Part shown: piece by piece, positions 17,553 through 26,026 of the stretch
Layout: the number at the start of each line of letters is the position of its first letter
Numbering within the stretch: the first letter of the stretch is position 1
Assembly: GCF_900626095.1 (NCBI RefSeq)
Contig: NZ_UYZZ01000004.1
Location: 186,001-250,000, forward strand
Length of the DNA: 64,000 nt
Source: Clostridium rectalis
GTDB taxonomy: Bacteria > Bacillota > Clostridia > Clostridiales > Clostridiaceae
Direction of reading: 5' to 3'
Made by a program: the position numbers and the translations under genes
Notes under the pieces: generated by a model
Database searches by the model: none
Seen by the model: the letters and a program-made list of their open reading frames with translations, nothing else
What the model was told of the DNA's origin: nothing

Positions 17553-18911
17553 ATGAATTCAAATGCGATTAAGAATGACATGAAAAAAAAATTTGTAAAA
17601 TATTTAATTCCATCTGTTACGGCAATGTGGGTATATTCTTTATATACTATGGTAGACGGAATATTTGTTAGTTGGGGAGTAGGAACTACAGCTATTGCAG
17701 CAGTAAATATTGCTATGCCATTTGTAAATTTTATTTTTGCTATATCAGTATTTTTTGCTACAGGGGCATCAACTCTTGTTGCTATTGCATTAGGTAAGAG
17801 GGAGTCAAAAAAAGCTAATGAAATATTTACAATTAATTTTATTGCAATGGTAGTTGTGGCAGCTGTAATAGCAATTTTAACTTTATTTTATTTAGATAAA
17901 ATAGCCATTTTTTTAGGAGCTAATAATTCAACTTTGGGATACGTAAAACAGTATTTAAAAATAATAGTTATATTCAATGGATTTTTTATAACATCATACT
18001 GTTTAGAAGTTTTTACAAAAACTGATGGATTTCCTTATTTAGCTATAGTAGGGGTGGTTTCCTCTGCTATTGTAAATGTAGTCCTTGATTATCTATTTGT
18101 AATTAAGTTTAATTGGGGGATACAGGGGGCAGCCTATGCTACCGGTATATCTCAGGTTGTAGCTACACTTATATATATTGTGCATTTTAATAAAAAGAAA
18201 TCTAAATTAAAATTTGTAAAATGTAAGTTTGAATTTTCTGTTATTAAAGAAGTACTGTCAATAGGACTACCAGATAGTTTAACGGAATTTTCAACAGGAG
18301 TAGTTATTTATATATTTAATCAAACTATATTATTAAATATAGGAGATAAAGGTATTATAACTTATACTATTATTTCATATATAAACTTACTGGTTTTAAT
18401 GACTATGATTGGTATTACCCAAGGAATGCAGCCTTTATGCAGTTTTTATTATGGAAGAGAAGATAAAGAATCTATTAAGTCTTTATTTAATATGAGTGCT
18501 AAAACTATAGCCTATATCTCTGTTTTAATATTTACTATAGTGAATGTGTTTGCACCAAATATTGTTCAAGTATTTATGGATAAAGCAGCAAATGCTGAAC
18601 TATTTAAATATTCTATAAAGGCATTAAGAATATTTTCATTGTCCTTTATAATAGTGGGTTATAATATTTTAATATCCGGGTATTTTGCAGCTATAGCAAA
18701 ACCTAAATATGCAACTATTATATCTATTGGGAGAGGATTTTTTATTATAACATTAACTTTGTTTATAATGACTTCTGTAATAGGTGAAACTGGTATATGG
18801 TTAGCTACAGCTGTTTCTGAAGGAATAAGTGTAATAGTATCTGTATATATATTTAAAAATAATAGATATATAAAGAAGGAAACTGCAGAATTAATAGTAA
18901 AAGCTCAATAA
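17553..18911 (+). CDS. MATE-family multidrug/Na+ efflux transporter
   Basis: A 452-residue inner-membrane antiporter of the MATE family with about 12 membrane segments in two six-helix halves. Typical stretches are YTMVDGIFVSWGVGTTAIAA in the first half, IGITQGMQPLCSFYYGR in the second, and FATGASTLVAIALGKRE. It exports cationic compounds using a sodium or proton gradient. The ATG at 17553 follows GGAG by eight bases; a GTG three codons upstream overlaps that site. Expression is probably induced through the divergent MerR regulator via a 19-bp-spacer promoter. Confidence 0.92.
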   Translation: MNSNAIKNDMKKKFVKYLIPSVTAMWVYSLYTMVDGIFVSWGVGTTAIAAVNIAMPFVNFIFAISVFFATGASTLVAIALGKRESKKANEIFTINFIAMVVVAAVIAILTLFYLDKIAIFLGANNSTLGYVKQYLKIIVIFNGFFITSYCLEVFTKTDGFPYLAIVGVVSSAIVNVVLDYLFVIKFNWGIQGAAYATGISQVVATLIYIVHFNKKKSKLKFVKCKFEFSVIKEVLSIGLPDSLTEFSTGVVIYIFNQTILLNIGDKGIITYTIISYINLLVLMTMIGITQGMQPLCSFYYGREDKESIKSLFNMSAKTIAYISVLIFTIVNVFAPNIVQVFMDKAANAELFKYSIKALRIFSLSFIIVGYNILISGYFAAIAKPKYATIISIGRGFFIITLTLFIMTSVIGETGIWLATAVSEGISVIVSVYIFKNNRYIKKETAELIVKAQ

Positions 18912-18930
18912 AGATATAAATTATCAAATT

Positions 18931-18998
18931 AAAAATAAACTATACTCTGAAAAAATATAGATTTTTCTATGTTTAAATAGGGTATTGTTTATTTTTTT
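18931..18998 (+). terminator. Terminator after MATE; the rest of the 324-bp gap holds the cluster promoter
   Basis: AAAAATAAAC-t-ATAC and GTAT-t-GTTTATTTTT pair around a second small hairpin, with a T7 tail. Beyond it the gap to 19235 contains the promoter at 19099-19128 and an AT-rich ~100-base leader with nothing else I can identify. Confidence 0.6.
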
Positions 18999-19098
18999 AG
19001 TTTCTATGTACATAATATAAATTATTTAGTAGGAATTGTTTTAAGATAAATTGGTTATTAAAATAAAACATAGAAAATGTATAATGCTTTACCATATA

Positions 19099-19128
19099 TT
19101 GAATAAAAACTATAAATCATGATATAAT
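19099..19128 (+). promoter_or_regulatory. Promoter of the Hsp70/HerA/AAA+ cluster
   Basis: TTGAAT (19099-19104) and a perfect TATAAT (19123-19128) are 18 bases apart, ~107 bases before the first gene. It is the only good promoter seen before the seven-gene cluster. No CIRCE-like heat-shock inverted repeat is present. Confidence 0.6.
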
Positions 19129-19235
19129 TACCATGAATATGCATAATATTACAATTATCATCATAATATTTTCTTATTTATTAAATATATTAATAAAAAT
19201 TATATATAAAGGGTGATAGAACAAAGAGGTGGATT

Positions 19236-20045
19236 ATGTCCAAAAAATGTATAAATTGTAACAATTCCAAAATATATAGTGATACCTATATAAGGTGTGA
19301 AAAGTGTAATAATTTTTTAAGAAAAATAAATCAGTCTGATGAAGTATATAAAAAAGAAGAGGTTAAGGTAAATAATCAAAATATGGAAGATCCATATTCA
19401 CAGTACTATAACGTTAAAGAGGATTATACTAAATCTAATAAGAAACAACAAAATATTGAAGATAGTTATAAGGAATATAGTAAAAAAGAATTCTCATCGA
19501 AAAAGTTTAAAGCAGATACTGGAAAAAAAATACAACCCATTGCAGAGGGAATAATAAAAAATTTTTGTGAAAAAGAAGTTAGAACTTTTATGATAACTAA
19601 AGTTTATAGATGTTTAACTCAATGGACTAGCTATACACCATCAAATTATAGTAATTTTTTTCAAGTATATAGCGGGTGGGGTGTTAATGATGAGGAGAGT
19701 GAAAAAGGACAAGATATAATTTTTTATGGGAAAATAGGTAGGGGTAATATTGCTAATAATAACGAAGTTTTGATATATGGTAAAAAACTTAATAATGGAA
19801 CCATTGTGGCTAGAAAAATATACAATAAAACCACAGAAACATATATTAAGGCTAATTATGCAACACACCCTATTATAATATTGGGGATAATTTTATATAT
19901 TATAAGGTTTATATATAAATTAATATTTTATAATTGGAGTGGACTTTTTACGAGGATAAAGAACTTTGTGATATTTATCATATTTATAATACTTATTATT
20001 TACATTTCAATAATTAAACCACTTAAAAGTAGTTCTAAAAAGTAA
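19236..20045 (+). CDS. Zinc-ribbon protein with C-terminal membrane segments
   Basis: A 269-residue protein of unknown function, first in the cluster. Residues 5-30 hold two CxxC knuckles (CINC ... CEKC), a zinc ribbon. A charged linker follows (~35-95), then a ~100-residue beta-rich domain (DIIFYGKIGRGNIANNNEVL, LNNGTIVARKIYNKTTE) that looks like a small OB or NfeD-like barrel. The C-terminus has two hydrophobic segments (HPIIILGIILYIIRFIYKL and FVIFIIFIILIIYISI), so it is membrane-anchored with the zinc ribbon probably in the cytoplasm. GAGGTGG precedes the ATG. A membrane adaptor for the downstream ATPase is plausible. Confidence 0.65.
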   Translation: MSKKCINCNNSKIYSDTYIRCEKCNNFLRKINQSDEVYKKEEVKVNNQNMEDPYSQYYNVKEDYTKSNKKQQNIEDSYKEYSKKEFSSKKFKADTGKKIQPIAEGIIKNFCEKEVRTFMITKVYRCLTQWTSYTPSNYSNFFQVYSGWGVNDEESEKGQDIIFYGKIGRGNIANNNEVLIYGKKLNNGTIVARKIYNKTTETYIKANYATHPIIILGIILYIIRFIYKLIFYNWSGLFTRIKNFVIFIIFIILIIYISIIKPLKSSSKK

Positions 20046-20071
20046 TAAACAAAGGAAGTGAAAATATAATA

Positions 20072-22708
20072 GTGTTTAATAGAGTATTATCAGAAGGAAA
20101 TATAAATATAGAAAATGATTTTATTTCAAAGAGTTTTCTTGACAGGGAGAATAAAATAGTTTTCCCTGAATTTGAAGATATAAATTCTATGGAATTTGTA
20201 AAAATCCGAGGATTAAGTGATTTCTGGAAGTATAAGTATACTATGAGTGTTGAAACATTAATGGGTGATATATTAAATGCCCTTAATAAATATAATATAG
20301 ATATTGCATTTGGGATATTAGGTTCCAAAGAAGGAATAGAGGTATATTATGGAACTAACAGAGAACAAATTGATTTGTTAAAAACATCACTAACAGCTTC
20401 ATATCCGTTTATAGATATTGAGTGGGACAAAGATTTTTATAATAAACTTAATAATAAGGGAAATAATGTAGGAATAGTAACAGGAATACCTACCTTAAAG
20501 AAAATTAACAATAATGATGTAAGTCAGATAGAGAAACTATGTAAAGGTATGTTGGGTGAGAGTTGGGCATACCTTGTGGTAGCTAAAGGTATGAGTAATA
20601 TTCAAAGTAATCTTACGTATAGAAGGATTTTGGGTTTCTTGGGGGATATTAATAAATCCATGAAGGAAAGTATTTCCGGAGGTAATTTAGGAAACAAGGT
20701 AATAGAATCTATAAACTTTAATAGTGAAAGGTATTTTAAGGGTATGAAAAACTTAGAATTAATGTTTTCACAAGGTATGGCCAGGGGGTTGTGGAGAAGT
20801 AATTCATATTTCATTGCTGATGGATATAACGTTTATCATAAACTAAAAAATCTAATAAAAGGTGTATATTCAGGAGAAGATTCTTTCCCAGAACCTATAA
20901 GAACTATAGATTTGGATATGGATAATATTTTTATAGATGGATTAAAATTTATCAAGGATGATATGCCAAATATTGAGGATCACCCTCTAGGAGCTTGGTT
21001 AGAGGATAATAATTTTCAATGTGATTGTTATAAATATAAATATCAAAATATATTAAGCAGTGATGTTTTGGCTATTTATTTCCAACTTCCAAGGGAGGAA
21101 TTTCCAGGATATTATATTAATAATTTTGTTGAGTTTGAAGTAGCTGATAGAATGCATAAAGGTGAATTTGTTATTGGAAATATAACTAATGGGAATGATG
21201 TTTTACAAAATAAATATAAGTTTAATATTAAAGATTTTTCCAGGCATGGTTTAATAATTGGTATAACAGGAGGAGGTAAAACCAATACATCAAAAAGTAT
21301 TTTAAGAACTCTTTGGAGAGAAAATAATATTCCTTTTCTAGTTATAGAGTCTGCTAAAAGAGAGTATTGGGAATTAAAAAATATTAATGGATTTGAGGAG
21401 TTAAGTTTATTTACCTTAGGAGCGGAGACAAATGATTCTATACCGTATAGGATAAACCCTTTTGAGGTAATAGGAAATGTATCCTTACAGACGCACATTG
21501 ATTACTTACTGTCTACTTTTAAAGCTAGTTTTGAGTTATATCCACCAATGCCGTATGTATTGGAAGACAGTGTTTATGAAATATATAAAGATAGGGGATG
21601 GGATGTACTTACGGGAGAGAATATATATTGTAGAAGTGATTATCCCACTTTAGATGACTTATATTATAAAATAGAGGTTGTTACTGATAGGTTGAATTAT
21701 GGAAAAGAGATACAATTAAATGTAAAGGCTTCTCTTCAAGCTAGGATTAATTCATTAAGAATTGGCGGAAAAGGTGCAATGCTTAATACATATAAATCTA
21801 TTTCTGTTGAAAAGCTATTGAAGCGACCTACGATTATAGAGCTGGAAGACTTAGGCGATGATGATATAAAGGCATTTGTTATAGGAATACTATTAGTTCA
21901 AATATATGAATATAGAAAAAGCTTAGTTGATGGGAAAAAAGATTTCGAACATTTAATTGTAATAGAGGAAGCTCATAGGCTATTAAAAAATGTTTCTGAA
22001 GGGGAAGGAACAAGAGCTAAGGCAGTTGAATTTTTTTGCAATATGTTAGCGGAAATAAGAAGTTTTGGGCAAGGAATTCTAATAGCAGATCAAATACCAA
22101 CTAAGTTGGCACCGGATACACTTAAAAATACGAATCTAAAAATAATACATAGAACAGTTATGGAGGAAGACAGACTTGCAGTAGGTAAGGCTATGAATAT
22201 GACAGATGAGCAAATACAATATTTAAGTAGTTTAAGCAGAGGTTTTGCAGCAGTATACTCTGAGGGAGATAATAGACCCAAATTAGTAAAATTACCATTA
22301 GTAGAGGAAGATTATAGGTATAAAAGAAGAGAAGTATTGGATTCAATAAGAAGTAAATTAGAATGCTTATCTAATAATTTTTCAAAGAGAAATGAAAAAC
22401 ATCAAGGTTGTGCTTATTGTGTAGATAAATGCAATTGTGGGGGGTTTATAGAAGGTATAAAATCTGTTAATGGACAAGTTTTATATAAATCTCATGTAAG
22501 ACAATTAAATGAAAGATTAAATAGTAATGAAATAGAAAAATTTATAAATAAGTTAGAAAGAAAGTATAAATATAAGGCTAATAATAATGAAAAAATTTGT
22601 TATGTAGGAAATTTATTAAGTTATACTAATTTAACTATAGCTAGACAAAAAGAAAAAATTGTGGAATATATTTCTTATGCTAATAAAATGCATGGGGGAA
22701 ATTATTAA
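20072..22708 (+). CDS. HerA/VirB4-like P-loop ATPase (DUF87 type) with C-terminal Cys cluster
   Basis: An 878-residue ATPase of the HerA/FtsK superfamily. A ~390-residue N-terminal region has no motif I recognise. Walker A is GITGGGKTNTSKS (~396), and Walker B with a catalytic Glu is LIVIEEAHRLL (~628). Further family motifs are IRSFGQGILIADQIPTKL (sensor region), LKNTNLKIIHRTVMEEDR and LSRGFAAVYSEGD. After the core, a CAYCVDKCNCGG cluster (~775-786) may bind zinc. Such ATPases form hexamers that pump DNA or protein substrates. The GTG start is imposed by the frame; GGAAG lies 13 bases upstream, rather far. Its stop overlaps the next start by one base (TAATG), so the two are coupled. Confidence 0.8.
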   Translation: MFNRVLSEGNINIENDFISKSFLDRENKIVFPEFEDINSMEFVKIRGLSDFWKYKYTMSVETLMGDILNALNKYNIDIAFGILGSKEGIEVYYGTNREQIDLLKTSLTASYPFIDIEWDKDFYNKLNNKGNNVGIVTGIPTLKKINNNDVSQIEKLCKGMLGESWAYLVVAKGMSNIQSNLTYRRILGFLGDINKSMKESISGGNLGNKVIESINFNSERYFKGMKNLELMFSQGMARGLWRSNSYFIADGYNVYHKLKNLIKGVYSGEDSFPEPIRTIDLDMDNIFIDGLKFIKDDMPNIEDHPLGAWLEDNNFQCDCYKYKYQNILSSDVLAIYFQLPREEFPGYYINNFVEFEVADRMHKGEFVIGNITNGNDVLQNKYKFNIKDFSRHGLIIGITGGGKTNTSKSILRTLWRENNIPFLVIESAKREYWELKNINGFEELSLFTLGAETNDSIPYRINPFEVIGNVSLQTHIDYLLSTFKASFELYPPMPYVLEDSVYEIYKDRGWDVLTGENIYCRSDYPTLDDLYYKIEVVTDRLNYGKEIQLNVKASLQARINSLRIGGKGAMLNTYKSISVEKLLKRPTIIELEDLGDDDIKAFVIGILLVQIYEYRKSLVDGKKDFEHLIVIEEAHRLLKNVSEGEGTRAKAVEFFCNMLAEIRSFGQGILIADQIPTKLAPDTLKNTNLKIIHRTVMEEDRLAVGKAMNMTDEQIQYLSSLSRGFAAVYSEGDNRPKLVKLPLVEEDYRYKRREVLDSIRSKLECLSNNFSKRNEKHQGCAYCVDKCNCGGFIEGIKSVNGQVLYKSHVRQLNERLNSNEIEKFINKLERKYKYKANNNEKICYVGNLLSYTNLTIARQKEKIVEYISYANKMHGGNY

Positions 22709-25590
22709 TGGATGAAATTAATGAGTTGGAATTTAAAGATACAATAAGTGAGAATGACAGAGAATATGGAATAGAGAAAGATTATGAGAATAATGATAAG
22801 GTTGATATTGAAGGAAAGAATTCTGAAAATAAAAAGGATAATGAGGTTGAAGAATTTAAAGAGGATGATAAAAATGATAACGATTTAGAAGAAGATTTTG
22901 ACGAAATATTAGAGAATGATGATATCTTAAGTGAAGCAAAAGATATTGAGAATAAAGAAATAGAAGAGGAATTTGAGGATTTTGATGAAGAAAAGTTAGT
23001 AGAAGATGAAAGTATAGATGAAAGTATAGATGAATTAGATGAGAATCTAGAGGCAGAAGAAATAGATGAGTTAGATGAGAATCTAGAGGCAGAAGAAATA
23101 GATGAAACAGAAGGAAATGATTTTAACTTAGAGGAAATAGAAGGAGATACAAACTTTGAAGGAGAATTAGAAGAAGATTTTGATGAAGAAAAGTTAGCAG
23201 AAGATGAGAGTATAGATGAGTTAGATGAGAATTTAGAGGCAGAAGAAATAGATGAAACAGAAGGAAATGATTTTAATTTAGAGGAAATAGAAGGAGATAC
23301 AAACTTTGAAGAAGAATTAGAAGAAGATTTTGATGAAGAAAAGTTAGTAGAAGATGAGAGTATAGATGAGTTAGATGAGAATCTAGAGGCAGAAGAAATA
23401 GATGAAACAGAAGGAAATGATTTTAACTTAGAGGAAATAGAAGGAGATACAAACTTTGAAGGAGAATTAGAAGAAGATTTTGATGAAAAAGAGTTAGCAG
23501 AAGATGAGAGTATAGATGAGTTAGATGAGAATCTAGAGGCAGAAGAAATAGATGAAACAGAAGGAAATGATTTTAACTTAGAGGAAATAGAAGGAGATAC
23601 AAACTTTCAAGAAGAATTAGAAGAAGATTTTGATGAAGAAAAGTTAGTAGAAGATGAAAGTATAGATGAGTTAGATGAGAATCTAGAGGCAGAAGAAATA
23701 AATGAAACAGAAGGAAATGATTTTAACTTAGAGGAAATAGAAGGAGATACAAACTTTGAAGAAGAATTAGAAGAAGATTTTGATGAAGAAAAGTTAGTAG
23801 AAGATGAGAGTATAGATGAGTTAGATGAGAATCTAGAGGCAGAAGAAATAGATGAAACAGAAGGAAATGATTTTAACTTAGAGGAAATAGAAGGAGATAC
23901 AAACTTTGAAGGAGAATTAGAAGAAGATTTTGATGAAAAAGAGTTAGCAGAAGATGAGAGTATAGATGAGTTAGATGAGAATCTAGAGGCAGAAGAAATA
24001 GATGAAACAGAAGGAAATGATTTTAACTTAGAGGAAATAGAAGGAGATACAAACTTTCAAGAAGAATTAGAAGAAGATTTTGATGAAGAAAAGTTAGTAG
24101 AAGATGAAAGTATAGATGAGTTAGATGAGAATCTAGAGGCAGAAGAAATAAATGAAACAGAAGGAAATGATTTTAACTTAGAGGAAATAGAAGGAGATAC
24201 AAACTTTGAAGAAGAATTAGAAGAAGATTTTGATGAAGAAAAGTTAGTAGAAGATGAGAGTATAGATGAGTTAGATGAGAATCTAGAGGCAGAAGAAATA
24301 GATGAAACAGAAGGAAATGATTTTAACTTAGAGGAAATAGAAGGAGATACAAACTTTGAAGGAGAATTAGAAGAAGATTTTGATGAAAAAGAGTTAGCAG
24401 AAGATGAGAGTATAGATGAGTTAGATGAGAATCTAGAGGCAGAAGAAATAGATGAAACAGAAGGAAATGATTTTAACTTAGAGGAAATAGACGGAGATAC
24501 AAACTTTCAAGAAGAATTAGAAGAAGATTTTGATGAAGAAAAGTTAGTAGAAGATGAAAGTATAGATGAGTTAGATGAGAATCTAGAGGCAGAAGAAATA
24601 AATGAAACAGAAGGAAATGATTTTAACTTAGAGGAAATAGAAGGAGATACAAACTTTGAAGAAGAATTAGAAGAAGATTTTGATGAAGAAAAGTTAGTAG
24701 AAGATGAGAGTATAGATGAGTTAGATGAGAATCTAGAGGCAGAAGAAATAGATGAAACAGAAGGAAATGATTTTAACTTAGAGGAAATAGAAGGAGATAC
24801 AAACTTTGAAGGAGAATTAGAAGAAGATTTTGATGAAAAAGAGTTAGCAGAAGATGAGAGTATAGATGAAAGTATAGATGAATTAGATGAGAATTTAGAG
24901 GTAGAAGAAATAGAACAAAGCTCTGGTGATGAAAAAAATGAAGTGGAAATATTGTTTAAAGATATGGAACATGTTGCAAAAGATTTAGGGGCAAGTAACG
25001 AAACTGTAGAATTAATTTCAAATTTAAGGGTAATGCTTAATAGTGTTGATCCTATAAAAGTAACAGGTGCTATAAGTCGTTCATCAGATATTATGTCGGA
25101 ATCATTATCTAATAAGATTACAAATAAGGCATCAAAGTGGGCTGCAATTGATATAAATGAAGGTTCCACTAAACTAAAGGAGATTAAACATAACTTGGGC
25201 AATGGTATACTTAAATTTGATCAGACTCAAATATCAACATTAGAAAAGATGGATAGTACTAGAATTAAATTTGAAAAGTTTAATAATATATATTCGGAAA
25301 CAGATATGGGAACTAAAATTAAAAAAATATTTGAGTTATCTAAACAAAAGTCTACCACAATTAATGATTGGTGTATGAATAGCAATATAGGGAAAAAATC
25401 AGACAAGATGATAATTAAAACTGCTGAGGTAACTAAGGATATTGAATCAGTTAGAAACGCTATAACAAATTTAAAAAGGCCATTAAGAATAGTATCTAGT
25501 GGAAGGACAATTTTAAATAAATTTAATAAATATTATCCAAGGGCAAGGCAGTGGTGGAATAATAGAAAAAATAATAGAAATAAACCATAG
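22708..25590 (+). CDS. Giant acidic repeat protein with a basic C-terminal domain
   Basis: A 960-residue protein unlike any family I know. Residues 1-90 are acidic and disordered. Residues ~91-735 are near-perfect 50-residue tandem repeats rich in Glu/Asp (LEEDFDEEKL, EDESIDELDENLEAEE, ETEGNDFNLEEIEGDTNF). Residues ~740-960 form a helical domain (FKDMEHVAKDLGASNETVEL ... ITNLKRPLRIVSSGRTI) that ends strongly basic (YPRARQWWNNRKNNRNKP). There is no signal peptide or membrane segment, so it is cytoplasmic. The repeats could act as a scaffold, a spacer, or a polyanion bound by the cluster's chaperones or ATPases. It is coupled to the HerA-like gene by a one-base overlap. Confidence 0.75.
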   Translation: MDEINELEFKDTISENDREYGIEKDYENNDKVDIEGKNSENKKDNEVEEFKEDDKNDNDLEEDFDEILENDDILSEAKDIENKEIEEEFEDFDEEKLVEDESIDESIDELDENLEAEEIDELDENLEAEEIDETEGNDFNLEEIEGDTNFEGELEEDFDEEKLAEDESIDELDENLEAEEIDETEGNDFNLEEIEGDTNFEEELEEDFDEEKLVEDESIDELDENLEAEEIDETEGNDFNLEEIEGDTNFEGELEEDFDEKELAEDESIDELDENLEAEEIDETEGNDFNLEEIEGDTNFQEELEEDFDEEKLVEDESIDELDENLEAEEINETEGNDFNLEEIEGDTNFEEELEEDFDEEKLVEDESIDELDENLEAEEIDETEGNDFNLEEIEGDTNFEGELEEDFDEKELAEDESIDELDENLEAEEIDETEGNDFNLEEIEGDTNFQEELEEDFDEEKLVEDESIDELDENLEAEEINETEGNDFNLEEIEGDTNFEEELEEDFDEEKLVEDESIDELDENLEAEEIDETEGNDFNLEEIEGDTNFEGELEEDFDEKELAEDESIDELDENLEAEEIDETEGNDFNLEEIDGDTNFQEELEEDFDEEKLVEDESIDELDENLEAEEINETEGNDFNLEEIEGDTNFEEELEEDFDEEKLVEDESIDELDENLEAEEIDETEGNDFNLEEIEGDTNFEGELEEDFDEKELAEDESIDESIDELDENLEVEEIEQSSGDEKNEVEILFKDMEHVAKDLGASNETVELISNLRVMLNSVDPIKVTGAISRSSDIMSESLSNKITNKASKWAAIDINEGSTKLKEIKHNLGNGILKFDQTQISTLEKMDSTRIKFEKFNNIYSETDMGTKIKKIFELSKQKSTTINDWCMNSNIGKKSDKMIIKTAEVTKDIESVRNAITNLKRPLRIVSSGRTILNKFNKYYPRARQWWNNRKNNRNKP
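22978..24915 (+). repeat. 150-bp in-frame tandem repeat, ~12 units, with a 450-bp higher-order period
   Basis: The phrase encoding GDTNF recurs 12 times at 150-base spacing. Unit types (NFEEE, NFEGE, NFQEE) recur in fixed order every 450 bases; for example the GAAGAATTAG variant begins at 23311, 23761, 24211 and 24661. The triplet blocks are almost identical at DNA level (one visible change is GACGGAGAT at ~24490 for GAAGGAGAT). The first unit has short internal duplications (ESID twice, ELDENLEAEEID twice). This shows recent block duplication. Confidence 0.95.
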
Positions 25591-25610
25591 TTTTAATGGA
25601 GGAGTTAATA

Positions 25611-26003
25611 ATGAATAATTTTAATAAATTTATAGATTATATGTTGAGCAAAAAAATTGGATTAGAGGAAGAAAGTATATTTGAAAATGAAAATGCATTT
25701 AAAGTTCACATAATTGAGAACATAAATAATACAAAAATAAAATTTGATATTATATTTGATAAAAAAGATGAGTACGTGGATATTTATTGTAAGGACATTA
25801 TAGGAGTTGATGAGGAAAATATAGTTAATGTTATAAGTTTTATTAATGCATTAAATACTGAATATAGAGCTGTTACTTTCTATATAAGAGATAATAAAAT
25901 AAATGCAAAAAGTTCAATATTAGTGGATAATAATTTTTCACCTGAAACTGTATTTATTTTATTAAATATAATAATAAAAATTGTAGATAAAATAATTGAA
26001 TAA
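25611..26003 (+). CDS. Small YbjN-like protein (type III chaperone-like fold, tentative)
   Basis: A 130-residue acidic protein. Order and spacing of predicted elements (helix, three antiparallel strands, helix, strands, and a final helix NNFSPETVFILLNIIIKIVD) resemble YbjN-domain proteins, whose fold is shared with type III secretion chaperones. Key stretches are FDIIFDKKDEYVDIYC, NALNTEYRAVTFYIRDNK and INAKSSILVDN. This is judged by eye and could be wrong. The ATG at 25611 follows GGAGGAG by seven bases. It sits between the acidic repeat protein and Hsp70, so a binding or chaperone role within the cluster is inferred. Confidence 0.5.
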   Translation: MNNFNKFIDYMLSKKIGLEEESIFENENAFKVHIIENINNTKIKFDIIFDKKDEYVDIYCKDIIGVDEENIVNVISFINALNTEYRAVTFYIRDNKINAKSSILVDNNFSPETVFILLNIIIKIVDKIIE

Positions 26004-26026
26004 TAATATTTTATGGAGGCAAATTT

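Noticed and set aside
19133-19216. 27-codon hydrophobic frame (MNMHNITIIIIIFSYLLNIL...) in the cluster leader
   Set aside because: Its ATG lies at or before the predicted transcription start and has no ribosome site; AT-rich spacer easily gives Ile/Leu/Tyr-rich frames.
22978-24915. Regular tandem repeats that could be taken for a CRISPR array
   Set aside because: Units are 150 bp, contiguous, in frame and lack unique spacers; no cas gene is present.
24507-25202. Long Ser-rich minus-strand open frame across the acidic repeats
   Set aside because: It is the complement of the Glu/Asp repeat codons (GAA/GAT read as TTC/ATC and shifted to Ser), has no ribosome site and ends where the repeats end; a shadow of the real gene.
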